Assembly (NCBI RefSeq): GCF_000814025.1
Contig: NZ_JWLL01000008.1
Location: forward strand, 58,713 to 122,712
DNA from: Tateyamaria sp. ANG-S1
GTDB lineage: Bacteria; Pseudomonadota; Alphaproteobacteria; Rhodobacterales; Rhodobacteraceae
DNA: 64,000 nt
Direction: 5' to 3'
Shown: one piece after another, positions 17,469-26,693 of the stretch
How the letters are laid out: every line of letters begins with the position of its first letter
Numbering within the stretch: the first letter of the stretch is position 1
Made by a program: the position numbers and the translations under genes
Notes under the pieces: model-generated
Told to the model about the DNA's origin: nothing
Seen by the model: only the letters and a program-made list of their open reading frames with translations
Databases searched by the model: none

Positions 17469-18287
17469 CTATTCCCTTTCGTTTATGCAAACATCTTTGA
17501 AAATTTCTTCTGATCGACTCAAAAAATCGGCGGCGTTGACGTAGTCGAATGACGCGTAAAACTCATCCAATACAACCCCGGTAAGCTCACGGCTTGTGTA
17601 TTGCGCTACAATCTCATCATAATGGTCTTCCAAAGTGGTGTCTGTTGGACATGTATTTAACACAATGACGATACCCGTTGGTTTGCAGCCGATAACTTCA
17701 AGTTTGAGTTCGGGCCTATAGCGCTGCAAAATTGGAACCATTTTCCAAACGTCTCCAGTCCATCCGCCTTTCGGTCTGTCCCTTAGACTGCGGACAGTCA
17801 TATCAAAGGTTGGTGGACAGCAATCATGCAATGCAATCGCACCACCGATCTTCGTGTTTCGCTCAATATTGATAAAGTCGCGCAATAGAAATTCAAAAAG
17901 ATGCATTCCATCCAAGAAACTGAAAGATAAGCGTATATTATTGATTTTTAGAAAATTTGAGCAAAAAAATACATCACTCGTTGATTGGAAAAAGAAAGAA
18001 GAGCGCTTCATTTGAAGAACGTTGGAAGAGATCTGAAACTTGGGATCGACGGCGATAGCATTCCCACGTGCTGGAGCGAAAGAACGGCCATTTCTGGTCC
18101 CGATCTCAAGATACCATTCGAACAGATTTTTGGCATGGAGTTTGTTCAAGAACGCTAAGTAGCGGATGTCGTTTGCCGGTTTGAACATTGCGATTTGTAT
18201 CCGCCCTTTTGTATGTATAGCGTTTTCGATCTCAGCGATAAAATGCAGTTCCCCGCACTGCTCTTGTGATCCGACGGATGGCGCCAC
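17469..18287 (-). CDS. SAM-dependent methyltransferase (Methyltransf_24-like)
   Basis: Up to 272 residues; the in-frame ATG at 18188 (MFKPANDIRYLAFLNKL) is a likely alternative start, giving 239 residues. WYLEIGTRNGRSFAPA is the glycine-bearing SAM loop, followed by AIAVDPKF, FLDGMHLFEFLLRDFINIER and GGAIALHDCCPP, the motif set of class I methyltransferases found in polysaccharide loci. TGDVWKMVPILQRYRPELKL and PTGIVIVLN continue the family pattern. Base composition is strikingly AT-rich compared with the core region, pointing to recent transfer. It may modify the sugar or fatty-acyl part of a surface glycan. Confidence 0.7.
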   Translation of the reverse strand: MAPSVGSQEQCGELHFIAEIENAIHTKGRIQIAMFKPANDIRYLAFLNKLHAKNLFEWYLEIGTRNGRSFAPARGNAIAVDPKFQISSNVLQMKRSSFFFQSTSDVFFCSNFLKINNIRLSFSFLDGMHLFEFLLRDFINIERNTKIGGAIALHDCCPPTFDMTVRSLRDRPKGGWTGDVWKMVPILQRYRPELKLEVIGCKPTGIVIVLNTCPTDTTLEDHYDEIVAQYTSRELTGVVLDEFYASFDYVNAADFLSRSEEIFKDVCINERE

Positions 18288-19303
18288 ATTGCAAGATAAG
18301 TATGATTGCCAAACAAGCGAGGCATGATCATGGAGGCGCAGCCGTGCGAAAGCATTGAACGTCGCTGTGCGCCATTGTCACCCTGCAAACAGCTTACCCA
18401 GCGGCTATGCGCGTAGCGTCTCAACGCACCGCTCAAGACACTTGTTCATTCACAGCGGCGACCAGATCGTAGCGACGGATATCACCAAAGGCGTTCATAG
18501 TAAGGAACCCGTGCGCGTCTTTCAATGCATTAGACATGAACTCGCGCGCTCATCGCCGTTTTCACACCAGTTCCTTCATACGCGCCCTGGGAGCTGTGTT
18601 TGCTGGACACTTTGAGGCGCGCCAATAGACCTGGTGAGCGACACCAGCCAGTGTACAAGATCCGTGGCGTTGAACGACTCTTAAGCCTTCAGTTCCCATA
18701 CACAGCATAGGTTTGCGCACATTCGCGATGGCAAACTGGACCGGCGGCTCTCCGAGAGATTCATTTGTCAAAGCTCTATCCGCGTCTCTCTATCTCATAT
18801 CTGACTGGTCAGCGTCAAATTCCGCTCGGCCTTCAACCATCCTGCGTCTTCAAAAGCGTGTCAGACACCTCCACCACGTCGTATGCGATCCCTGATGGTT
18901 GAATGATGCTGATGCCGGTGCCGTGCTTTCGGCCCAAGTCTTGCGCGTCACGCGCAGCTTAGTGCGCCGACAAAGTGCTAATAATCTACTCGTCGCCGGA
19001 ACGGCTTTCGTTCATTATGTGTCTCCGACCGCAGAGATCAGGCCAACCTCAAATTAAGGATCTCCCCTTGGCGCAAGTCCAACTTCAAGCAGGCGCTTTC
19101 AACCCATTGGTTCTCTCTGTCACCGATGGTTCACGAAAAAACCTACTGCACGTGATATCACGTCCGAGTTGACCCCTGATCCGTACAAGAAGCTCAATCG
19201 CTTGAATTAAATTGAAAACAATTGCCACACTCTTGGCAAAGTAAGCCCTCAGAATAGCAACTGATATTAGCCAGTTATCCCGCCACGATGGCGGAGTGGG
19301 CTG
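18288..19303. other. Kilobase of gene debris upstream of GH-RTX gene
   Basis: No intact gene. A weak IS3-like fragment lies at 18562-18690 (minus). The last hundred bases should hold the promoter for 19304; GGAG at 19293-19296 is its ribosome site. Confidence 0.35.
18562..18690 (-). pseudogene. Possible IS3 OrfB N-terminal fragment
   Basis: The minus-strand stretch reads CTLAGVAHQVYWRASKCPAN followed by TAPRARMKELV. This recalls the region of IS3 OrfB proteins that runs from the leader CxLxG...YRYRSR to PDDTALRARLKELA. The usual RRRFGYRRL continuation is missing. A weak call. Confidence 0.3.
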
Positions 19304-21799
19304 GTGTCTGAGAACAATACTGTAACCTTTGTGATTGAAAACCTCGGTGCTGCAAGCGAGACGCTTGGCGAAGAGCACTTTGGTGCAAATATGCTGTTTC
19401 ACGCTGACCGTACTGACGAGGGTTCGGACTTTGTCAACCTGATCGAGGATTCAGGTATAACGTCTATTCGTTATCCCGGTGGTACAATTGCTGAGCAATT
19501 TTTCGACCTATCTAACCCAAACCAAGAATTCGTTAGTAATTATTTCGACGTCAGAGCAGGTCGACCTAACATTGAAACCCGCGAAGTACTTCCGCTATCG
19601 GATTATCTTGAATTTGTGCATGGTATTGATGGTCAAGTTACTATCGTTCTACCAACATTTAGGTACTTCGATGATACTACACGAACCTTGAGCAGCAATG
19701 CCGAGGCCGAAATTACACAATTTGTGACAGCGCTCTTAAATGGCGAATTTGGCCCAGTGAGCGATTTCAATTTTGAACTCGGCAATGAATGGTACCAAAG
19801 CAACTTTGATTGGACAGCGGCTGAGTTCGGCCATTTGCAAGCCGAAATTGCTCGGATGGTTGCCGAGGCATCCGAAGCCTTGGGCATGCGCAACAGGGTA
19901 GATATCTTTGCGCAGGGCGACGCCGATCCGCAGGACAATGCAGTGCTCGCCAGTTATTTTGGAGGCACATATAGCGCTTACCTTGACGGCGTTTTAGCGC
20001 ATATCTATGGCGCAAATTCACGAGGAAACACTTTGGGCATCGGTGGTGCGATACAGCCTCGGCTCGACACCATGATGCAACCATGGGAAAGTTTGTCGGA
20101 GGCCGAACTCCTTCTGGCTATCACTGAGTGGAATGTAGGAGAGAGCGGCGAAGATAGTACACTCATCAATGGCTTGATGCGGTCTGCACCGCTGCTGCGT
20201 ATGTTTGCTGAATTGGTCCAGTCCGACATCGACATGGCCCATATCTGGTCTGTGCAAACCGCCGGGCCCGCCGGCTTGAGTGGGCGGGAAGGGACCGGAT
20301 CCGATTGGTCACCGACTGGCTATCTCTACAATATGCTGATTGATGGTGCGCTGGGGTCAACCTTGGTAGACACAGGGGCTTCATTCCGTTTGCGTGATGA
20401 AACAAATGCGGTGGTCGGATATACCTACACATTCTCACAGAATGGCCGCACCGATATATTCTTCTCTTCAGGCGTTGCCTATGACGTCAGTGTCGGCGTC
20501 AACCTTTCCGATTGGCTTGTAGGCGCAACTCATGTTTACGCGTCGGTCCTTACAAGTGCACCTGGCACCACTGGCACAGAACATCACGCCACAGCCTCTT
20601 TAGAATTTGTGACAGGTCTTAATCAACTACTATCCCTTGGGTCATCCAGCGGTCTATCATTTGAGATCGGTTCTTATGAGACGGTCCAGCTGACTATTAC
20701 TTACGGAACTGGAATTGACTTACAAGCCGACCAACAAGTGGCGATTCCTGACACGCTCACCGGTAGCCAACTTGGTGATACAATAGATGGGGGGATGGGT
20801 TCGGATACTCTCATGGGTTTAGGGGGGCGCGACTCTCTCGTCGGAGGTTCGGGCGACGACTTCATTTTTGGAGGCCACCACCACGATACGATTCTTGGCG
20901 GTCAAGGCGACGACTCAATTGAAGGCGGCGATGGACGCGACTCCCTGCAAGGTGGCGAAGGCAATGATTCGATCTACGGCGGTACTTGGAACGATAGTAT
21001 CTGGGGGGGTAACGGTTCCGATTCTCTTACTGGTGGCCTTGGAAACGATCATATCTTCGGTGAAGAAGGCAACGACATTTTGTTCGGCGGCGCAGGGAGT
21101 GACTTACTCGATGGCGGCGTAGGCAGTGATTATGTGTTTGGCGACGCTGGCAATGATAGGATTATCATTGATCGAGATGACAGCTTAGTGAATGGGGGAG
21201 AAGGTGCTGACACAGTTTCGCTGGCGACCGTCGAAGCGGGAACAACCGTTTGGACACGTATCGGGGTCTTTGAGATCGGAATAGATCAGATCCTATTCGA
21301 AGAAATTGAAGTGATTGAAACAACAGAGCACGCTGATAGAATATCTCTTTCCGGAAGAGTTGAAACGGTTTTTTCCCTTGGTGGTAGCGACACTTTACAG
21401 ATTTGGAACTCTGAAAATGTATCGGTACACTTAGGCAATGGCGATGATACCGTACTTGCTTATGATGGTCACCAAAATTTGATATATGGCGATAACGGCG
21501 AAGATTTATTTCGTATATTTCACGGATCCAATACATTTTTCGGCGGTTTCGGCAACGACACATTTGAGATTCTTAGCCCATTAGGTACGGTAGTTGGTTT
21601 TAACGAGGGAGATGGGCATGACACTGTCCATCATTTCAACGTTGGGCGGGACAGTTTACTTCTTGATGCCGGTTTGCAGACAAGTTTTAGTGTCGAAAAT
21701 ATGCAGGGCGGATCACTTATTCGCTTTGATGACAATAACTCCATTTCATTAATGGGAGTGTATGGTCTTGATATGAATGATGTTTTTGACTTTTTCTGA
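19304..21799 (+). CDS. Glycoside-hydrolase-like protein with RTX repeats, secreted
   Basis: 831 residues from GTG 19304, with GGAG seven bases upstream. Residues 1-400 look like a clan-A TIM-barrel hydrolase: SGITSIRYPGGTIAEQFF, then FNFELGNEWYQSNF with acid/base Glu162 in the G-N-E motif, and LLAITEWNVGESGED with candidate nucleophile Glu275. DMAHIWSVQTAG fits the end of the barrel, and a beta domain follows to about residue 475. RTX repeats run from roughly 485 to 625 (GGMGSDTLMGLGGRDSLVGG) and again near 700-760. No signal peptide, so type I secretion is expected. The enzyme could attack an extracellular polysaccharide such as an algal glycan or the cell's own matrix; the substrate and GH family number cannot be set from sequence alone. 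Confidence 0.8.
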   Translation: MSENNTVTFVIENLGAASETLGEEHFGANMLFHADRTDEGSDFVNLIEDSGITSIRYPGGTIAEQFFDLSNPNQEFVSNYFDVRAGRPNIETREVLPLSDYLEFVHGIDGQVTIVLPTFRYFDDTTRTLSSNAEAEITQFVTALLNGEFGPVSDFNFELGNEWYQSNFDWTAAEFGHLQAEIARMVAEASEALGMRNRVDIFAQGDADPQDNAVLASYFGGTYSAYLDGVLAHIYGANSRGNTLGIGGAIQPRLDTMMQPWESLSEAELLLAITEWNVGESGEDSTLINGLMRSAPLLRMFAELVQSDIDMAHIWSVQTAGPAGLSGREGTGSDWSPTGYLYNMLIDGALGSTLVDTGASFRLRDETNAVVGYTYTFSQNGRTDIFFSSGVAYDVSVGVNLSDWLVGATHVYASVLTSAPGTTGTEHHATASLEFVTGLNQLLSLGSSSGLSFEIGSYETVQLTITYGTGIDLQADQQVAIPDTLTGSQLGDTIDGGMGSDTLMGLGGRDSLVGGSGDDFIFGGHHHDTILGGQGDDSIEGGDGRDSLQGGEGNDSIYGGTWNDSIWGGNGSDSLTGGLGNDHIFGEEGNDILFGGAGSDLLDGGVGSDYVFGDAGNDRIIIDRDDSLVNGGEGADTVSLATVEAGTTVWTRIGVFEIGIDQILFEEIEVIETTEHADRISLSGRVETVFSLGGSDTLQIWNSENVSVHLGNGDDTVLAYDGHQNLIYGDNGEDLFRIFHGSNTFFGGFGNDTFEILSPLGTVVGFNEGDGHDTVHHFNVGRDSLLLDAGLQTSFSVENMQGGSLIRFDDNNSISLMGVYGLDMNDVFDFF

Positions 21800-21897
21800 G
21801 GCCTATTCTGAATTCATGCGCTATTTAATACACGGTTTTCTGCCGATGTATCCTACGGTTGCGTGACCACAACATGTGATGTGGAGGGTTTGGGACG

Positions 21898-22059
21898 ATG
21901 CGGCCATCGATATCGTACATCCTCGCCAGCTTCATCGGCAATCCACATTTCGGCAAAAGCTATGCTGCCAATCTGAACCATGCGCATGAAGAACTGCAAG
22001 ACTTGGTTGAGCGTGTGACAATTGAGTTGGAGTTGCTCAACGTGGTGCAAGACCTTTAG
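21898..22059 (+). CDS. Small helical protein convergent with integrase
   Basis: 53 residues: MRPSISYILASFIGNPHFGK, then ANLNHAHEELQDLVERVTIE and LELLNVVQDL. A GGAGGG site lies nine bases before ATG 21898. The second half has heptad spacing typical of a coiled coil. The stop overlaps the last four bases of the integrase gene on the other strand. The complementary minus-strand frame (21853-22080) is less convincing. It could be an island accessory protein; no family recognised. Confidence 0.4.
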   Translation: MRPSISYILASFIGNPHFGKSYAANLNHAHEELQDLVERVTIELELLNVVQDL

Positions 22060-23339
22060 GCGGGGTTTTCTTGCGGCCACTTGTGATCCCCGCGTAGGAC
22101 TGCCGCATGATCCTCTGGTATAACTTTGGAGTAGTACCGCTCAATCATCGCCACTGATGTGCGCATGTTGATTGCCAGCTTGTACACGTCCATCAACGGA
22201 TCCTGCATGGCCCAAGTGGCGTAGGTGTGCCGGAACGAATAGCTGGAGAACTTGCGACCAAAGGCATCTGTGCGCAAGTCACACGCTTCTAGCAGCTTGT
22301 TCAGCGATTTGTTGAATGTTGTTATGCGTCCACCGTCGATATTGCAGAATAAGGGCGTTTCTGGCGTTGGCAGTGTTTGAAAGCGCATCCGGTAGATCTT
22401 CTGAATTTGCTCAAGATGCGTGATCACCGTTTTCATCGGCACCAACGGAGCCGGCTTCTTGCCCTTGCCATAGGCATGGATTGTGATGCGGCTATCTACG
22501 GTTCGCTTTGACTGAGCCTCTTCAAAACCTTCGATATGGCCCCAGTTGAGGTTGAACATTTCCTTTGGGCGCATGCCCGTGTCTGTGGCGATCAGAATGA
22601 AGTTGTGCAACATACCACGCGCAAAAAGCACGTCAGGCTGGCCAACACTCTCAACCAAGCGTTGTTCGCTGGTGAGAACCAACTTGGAATATTGCTCTTT
22701 GCTGAATGCGGGTCGTTTGTCCGAATTGACCTTGGGCAACTCCTGCTGAGGAACGTCACTGGCTTTGATCAGGCCTTTGCGAACCGCATGTTTGAACACG
22801 CCACGCAGGATCACGTTCTCGCGTTTGAGCGTGGCGTCATTGGCTTCCTCATGCTTTGCCAACGGAAGCACTTCTCTGCCATTCCGCCAGTACGGTGTCA
22901 GGTGCTTTTGGTTCGCACCATCTCCAGTGGTCCAGTAGTGACGACGCCAATCCGTGTAGTCCTGCATCTTGCCATAGGTGATCGCCGTTACCGCGATGGT
23001 TTTGAAGAACCCGATCAAATAGCGGGAAACAACAGCATCCGCATACTTAGCCTTTGTCAGCTTGCTTGGGTCGCGTTCCGCTTCCACATACAATGTTTTA
23101 ACATAGTCCTTGGCGACAGATTTGAATGATCCATTGGCCGCCAGTATCCCATGTTTGGCTTGGAACACAGCATCTCGGTATTTGTCATCAGCGATCCGTA
23201 AAGCTTCGTCATCATCGTCAGTGCCAAGCGCGTACTTGATCTGCGGGAAACCAGAGATCGAAAACCGTATGTTCCAGCGGTTGGAATTTTTGGGCTTGAA
23301 GAACCGATAGGGTAGGTCTGTTCGATCCCTCAAATCCAT
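22056..23339 (-). CDS. Tyrosine-type site-specific recombinase (island integrase)
   Basis: 427 residues from ATG 23339 (MDLRDRTDLPYRFFKPKN), preceded by GCGGGG; the frame stays open to a GTG at 23354. The C-terminal catalytic domain shows the Arg of TDTGMRPKEMFNLNWGHI, the HxxR-type box SYSFRHTYATWAM, and the Tyr nucleophile in MIERYYSKV. The N-terminal half (residues 60-190) is the SAM-like core-binding domain. The gene starts about 190 bases from the 3' end of tRNA-Thr and reads away from it, the standard layout of an integrase in an island inserted at a tRNA gene. It probably inserts and excises the island that runs leftwards to and past position 1. Confidence 0.93.
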   Translation of the reverse strand: MDLRDRTDLPYRFFKPKNSNRWNIRFSISGFPQIKYALGTDDDDEALRIADDKYRDAVFQAKHGILAANGSFKSVAKDYVKTLYVEAERDPSKLTKAKYADAVVSRYLIGFFKTIAVTAITYGKMQDYTDWRRHYWTTGDGANQKHLTPYWRNGREVLPLAKHEEANDATLKRENVILRGVFKHAVRKGLIKASDVPQQELPKVNSDKRPAFSKEQYSKLVLTSEQRLVESVGQPDVLFARGMLHNFILIATDTGMRPKEMFNLNWGHIEGFEEAQSKRTVDSRITIHAYGKGKKPAPLVPMKTVITHLEQIQKIYRMRFQTLPTPETPLFCNIDGGRITTFNKSLNKLLEACDLRTDAFGRKFSSYSFRHTYATWAMQDPLMDVYKLAINMRTSVAMIERYYSKVIPEDHAAVLRGDHKWPQENPA

Positions 23340-23449
23340 CAGATTACCCCGCACCGTTTTTGCGCATAGGTGCCACTCTGCACTAGCACTGCGCTAAACG
23401 CAGGATTCTTTACTCTGTAAGTTGTTGATTTCATTGATGCCAAAATCAC

Positions 23450-23470
23450 TGTTCTAACGCTGTTCTAGCG
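23450..23470. repeat. Tandem repeat between integrase and tRNA
   Basis: TGTTCTAACGC is followed at once by TGTTCTAGCG. Two head-to-tail 10-11-base words between the integrase start and the tRNA are plausible arm-type binding sites for integrase or its accessory factor. Confidence 0.45.
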
Positions 23471-23530
23471 TAGTGTGAAACCGCCAAAGGATCAAATTAT
23501 CGGTTATATCTCTGATTTTATTGAGATTTG

Positions 23531-23605
<75 letters not shown>

Positions 23606-23689
23606 GCCGTGCGCGGCGGGATAGCCCCAAACCGCTACCCATGCAAGCCCATTCTGGACGCCAAATGCGCCCTGCGGTACAGAAGCGCC

Positions 23690-23839
23690 ATGGCAGATAA
23701 ATCCCCTTCCAAGGCAAAAGCGTCGGATGATCGCGAAGCGCGGCTGAAACAGTCACTCAAGGCCAACATGGCCAAGCGCAAGGCGCAGGCGCGGGCGCGG
23801 GCAGAGGCAGGCAAAAAGCAGGAGCAAGACAATGGATAG
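23690..23839 (+). CDS. Small basic protein overlapping murA
   Basis: 49 residues: [20 protein letters not shown], then [20 protein letters not shown] and a GKKQEQDNG tail. Very rich in Lys, Arg and Ala, and predicted to be a single charged helix. Its last eight bases overlap the murA start, so the two are translationally coupled. Similar small frames precede murA in related genomes (recalled, not checked). The ATG at 23690 is chosen because upstream residues read through the tRNA gene. Function unknown; nucleic-acid binding is possible given the charge. Confidence 0.65.
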   Translation: MADKSPSKAKASDDREARLKQSLKANMAKRKAQARARAEAGKKQEQDNG

Positions 23840-25103
23840 CATTCTGGTCAAGGGCGGCGGCGCGCTCAACGGGCAGATCCCCATCGCGGGGGCCAAGAAT
23901 GCCTGCCTGACGCTGATGCCTGCGACCCTGCTCAGCGATGAGCCGCTGACGCTGACCAACGCGCCGCGCCTGTCGGACATCAAGACGATGACTCAGCTTC
24001 TGGCGTCCCTCGGGGCCGAGGTCACATCGCTGCAGGACGGCAAGGTGCTGGCCATGTCGACCCATGGCGACATCAACACCCGCGCCGAATACGACATCGT
24101 GCGCAAGATGCGCGCCTCGAACCTGGTCCTCGGGCCCTTGCTCGCCCGCGAAGGCCATGCCGAAGTGTCGCTGCCCGGCGGCTGCGCCATTGGGGCACGC
24201 CCCATGGACATCCACACCGATGGCCTGACCAAGATGGGGGCCGAGATCGACCTGCGCGACGGTTACCTGCATGCCAAGGCGGATGGCGGCAAACTCAAGG
24301 GCGCGGTGATCGACTTCCCCTTCGCCTCGGTCGGGGCCACCGAGAACATCATGATGGCCGCCACGCTCGCCAAGGGCACAACCGTTATCAACAACGCCGC
24401 GCGCGAGCCCGAGATCGTGGACCTCGCCACCTGCCTGCGGGCCATGGGCGCGCAGATCGACGGGGACGGCACACCCACCATCACCATTCAAGGCGTGGAC
24501 AAACTGCACGGCGCCACCCACCGCGTCGTCACCGACAGGATCGAGTTGGGCACCTACATGCTGGCCCCCGCGATCTGCGGTGGCGAGGTTGAACTGCTGG
24601 GCGGCAAGATCGACCTGCTCGGCGCGTTCTGCGAGAAACTCGACGCCGCAGGCATTAACGTCGAAGAGACGGACAAAGGGCTGAAAGTCGCGCGCAAGAA
24701 CGGGCGCATCCGCGCCGTGGACGTGACCACTGAACCCTTCCCAGGCTTCCCCACGGACCTGCAAGCACAGATGATGGCGCTCCTTTGCACCGCCGAAGGG
24801 ACCTCGGTCCTAGAGGAAAAGATCTTTGAAAACCGGTTCATGCACGCCCCCGAACTCACGCGCATGGGCGCTGACATCGACGTGCAGGGCGGCACGGCAA
24901 CGGTCACGGGCGTTGAAAAACTCAAAGGCGCGCCGGTCATGGCCACGGACCTGCGGGCCAGCGTCAGCCTGATCCTCGCGGGCCTCGCCGCCGAAGGGGA
25001 AACACGGGTCGCCCGCGTCTACCACCTCGACCGCGGCTACGAACATGTGGTGCGCAAACTGTCGGGCGTGGGCGCCAATATCGAACGGATCGCGGGGGAC
25101 TGA
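23832..25103 (+). CDS. murA: UDP-N-acetylglucosamine 1-carboxyvinyltransferase (MurA)
   Basis: 423 residues, the usual family length. MurA transfers enolpyruvate from PEP to UDP-GlcNAc, the first committed step of peptidoglycan synthesis in the cytoplasm. Lys22-Asn23 (GAKNA) and Cys118 ([13 protein letters not shown], the fosfomycin target) are present, as are the two inside-out alpha/beta domains, for example [20 protein letters not shown] and [13 protein letters not shown] [12 protein letters not shown]. Start ATG 23832 follows the coupled small gene; the stop overlaps the next gene by one base (TGATG). Confidence 0.98.
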   Translation: MDSILVKGGGALNGQIPIAGAKNACLTLMPATLLSDEPLTLTNAPRLSDIKTMTQLLASLGAEVTSLQDGKVLAMSTHGDINTRAEYDIVRKMRASNLVLGPLLAREGHAEVSLPGGCAIGARPMDIHTDGLTKMGAEIDLRDGYLHAKADGGKLKGAVIDFPFASVGATENIMMAATLAKGTTVINNAAREPEIVDLATCLRAMGAQIDGDGTPTITIQGVDKLHGATHRVVTDRIELGTYMLAPAICGGEVELLGGKIDLLGAFCEKLDAAGINVEETDKGLKVARKNGRIRAVDVTTEPFPGFPTDLQAQMMALLCTAEGTSVLEEKIFENRFMHAPELTRMGADIDVQGGTATVTGVEKLKGAPVMATDLRASVSLILAGLAAEGETRVARVYHLDRGYEHVVRKLSGVGANIERIAGD

Positions 25104-25570
25104 TGCAGGACGCACGGTTTGAAGACGGGCGCGAGTCGCCTCTAAATCTGGGTGCGCTCGACGTGGACGACCTGCAGGTGATCTCGTCCCTGGCGCAGGA
25201 TGCGGTGTTCCCGGTGACCGAGATGACATGGGACCGCAAGGCGCACCGCTTCGGTCTGCTGCTCAACCGCTTCCGGTGGGAGGATCAGGGCACCAGCCGC
25301 CACGCCCCCGAACGGGTGCAATCGGTGCTAGCCTTCGACACGGTTCTCAAGGTGGCCAGCCAGGGCGTCGACCGCTCGGACAAGGACGTGATCCTGTCGC
25401 TCCTGTCGGTGACATTCGATGCAGGCGAGGATGGCAGCGGTGACATCCTCCTGACGCTGGCGGGTGACGGCGCGATCCGACTGACGGTTGAGGCGATCGA
25501 GGCCACGCTTAGGGACGTGACGCGGCCCTACAAGGCGCCGTCGAAATCCGTGCCGCAGCACGATGACTGA
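25103..25570 (+). CDS. DUF2948 family protein
   Basis: 155 residues. LGALDVDDLQVISSLAQDAV, then EMTWDRKAHRFGLLLNRFRW and RVQSVLAFDTVLKVASQGVD are the signature of DUF2948, a conserved alphaproteobacterial family usually sited between murA and hisD. Its function is unknown. ATG overlaps the murA stop by one base, and its own 3' end overlaps the next gene by eight bases, so the three genes are coupled. Two unrelated genes now separate it from hisD. Confidence 0.88.
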   Translation: MQDARFEDGRESPLNLGALDVDDLQVISSLAQDAVFPVTEMTWDRKAHRFGLLLNRFRWEDQGTSRHAPERVQSVLAFDTVLKVASQGVDRSDKDVILSLLSVTFDAGEDGSGDILLTLAGDGAIRLTVEAIEATLRDVTRPYKAPSKSVPQHDD

Positions 25571-26063
25571 GCCATCCGCGCGTCGCCTGACCGGCGCAGA
25601 TGCGCCGGACTGGCAACGCTTGCGGCTCGAAGCCCTTTCAACCTACCCGGAGGCGTTCCTGACCACCCATGACGAGGCGGCCGCGGTGCCCATAAGTGCC
25701 ATCGCCAAGCGACTGGACACCGGCCATACGCTTGGCGTGTTTCAAGACACTGCGATGGTCGGCATCGGCAGCCTGAACCAATTGACCAAGGCGCAAACGA
25801 AACACAGGGCCGAGATCGGCGCGTTTTTCGTCCGGCCCGCAGCTCAAGGCACCGGAGCGGCGGCAGCGCTCATGGAGGCCATGGCGGAGGGCGCGCAGCA
25901 GATCGGCGTGCGGCAATTGGAGCTTTACGTGGCCGCCAGCAATACCCGCGCCATCGCGTTCTACACCCGCGCAGGCTTCCGCGAAGTGGGGCAGATCCCC
26001 AACGCGACGCTCAGCAACGGGGTGTTCGAGACCGACTTGATCATGGTGCGCGAGCTGTCGTAA
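25563..26063 (+). CDS. GNAT-family N-acetyltransferase
   Basis: 166 residues. The acetyl-CoA site motif is seen as IGAFFVRPAAQGTGAAAALM (residues of about 85-104; motif A Q/RxxGxG/A), and the C-terminal NTRAIAFYTRAGFREVGQIP is motif B with the usual Asn and Tyr. The acceptor is unknown. It overlaps the DUF2948 gene by eight bases. The stop is embedded in a short motif (TCGTAAGGC...ATCCTGATCCG) that recurs at 48861. Confidence 0.88.
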   Translation: MTEPSARRLTGADAPDWQRLRLEALSTYPEAFLTTHDEAAAVPISAIAKRLDTGHTLGVFQDTAMVGIGSLNQLTKAQTKHRAEIGAFFVRPAAQGTGAAAALMEAMAEGAQQIGVRQLELYVAASNTRAIAFYTRAGFREVGQIPNATLSNGVFETDLIMVRELS

Positions 26064-26079
26064 GGCCGATCCTGATCCG
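26058..26079. repeat. Gene-end repeat, copy 1
   Basis: The motif TCGTAAGGCCGATCCTGATC, continuing to G at 26079, overlaps the GNAT stop codon. A nearly identical motif (one base shifted) overlaps the helicase stop codon at 48861-48882. The copy here has lost most of the GGCG/CGCC pairing. Confidence 0.5.
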
Positions 26080-26157
26080 TCGGGTGCATGGCACGTGCGC
26101 CTTACTTTGAGCCGAGTTCGCCAGATATGATTTCGCTTCCAGGCCAAGTGGTGTCGC

Positions 26158-26514
26158 GTGAGCAGGGTCGCTGCCGAGAGTCTGGCTTGCGCTCATGTTG
26201 ACCTCATTCTGCAATGCCGCCACAGTTCGCCATATGTTGATCAATCCAAAATTTGGCTGGTATCAGCCGCTGTTCAATTGACCGAATATCAAGGCATTAT
26301 TTTTCTGGGCGCTCTGATTTCCGGATTTGCTCCAATAGCGATAGTGATCGTTTTTTGCATTGTAACTGGGCGGATCAAAGCGCTGTTTTCAGGTAAGAAC
26401 GAAGAGATGCTCGACACGTCGCCGTTCATCAGAATGATGATGCGCCTGTACCTGATCTTACTGCCTGTCTACGTTGCTTTGCTTTGCATCTACGCCTACC
26501 TAAACCTGATTTAG
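26158..26514 (+). CDS. Small membrane protein, hypothetical
   Basis: 118 residues from a GTG; the start is uncertain and could lie further in. Two hydrophobic helices are evident: IIFLGALISGFAPIAIVIVF near residues 47-66 and LYLILLPVYVALLCIYAYLN near the C-terminus, with a charged loop (GRIKALFSGKNEEMLDTS) between. The codon use is more AT-rich than in neighbouring genes, suggesting a later insertion between DUF2948 and hisD. No family recognised. Confidence 0.5.
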   Translation: MSRVAAESLACAHVDLILQCRHSSPYVDQSKIWLVSAAVQLTEYQGIIFLGALISGFAPIAIVIVFCIVTGRIKALFSGKNEEMLDTSPFIRMMMRLYLILLPVYVALLCIYAYLNLI

Positions 26515-26693
26515 CCTATGCTTGAGCGCGGAAGCAGGGTCTCTTTTTGAGCAAAGCAGACATTGCCTCTGCTGCAAGGAATGGCGGCTTCGGTCTCCAG
26601 AGCTGCCGCTGAACCGGACAACATGCCCCCGCCACACCCCTTGAGGCCACCCGACCCGCCCGCTATGTCCTCCGTCAGCCGGAAAGGACGCCC

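Noticed and set aside
21853..22080. 75-codon minus-strand frame after the integrase
   Set aside because: The plus-strand 53-codon frame has a better ribosome site and helical periodicity; the minus frame looks like its shadow.
1..23530. Second copy of the tRNA-Thr 3' end as the far attachment site
   Set aside because: I did not notice one by eye inside the window; the other end of the island probably lies left of position 1. A direct search for the 23531-23560 sequence would settle it.
23757..24764. Long minus-strand frame opposite murA
   Set aside because: GC-rich shadow frame; the murA motifs on the plus strand are unambiguous.
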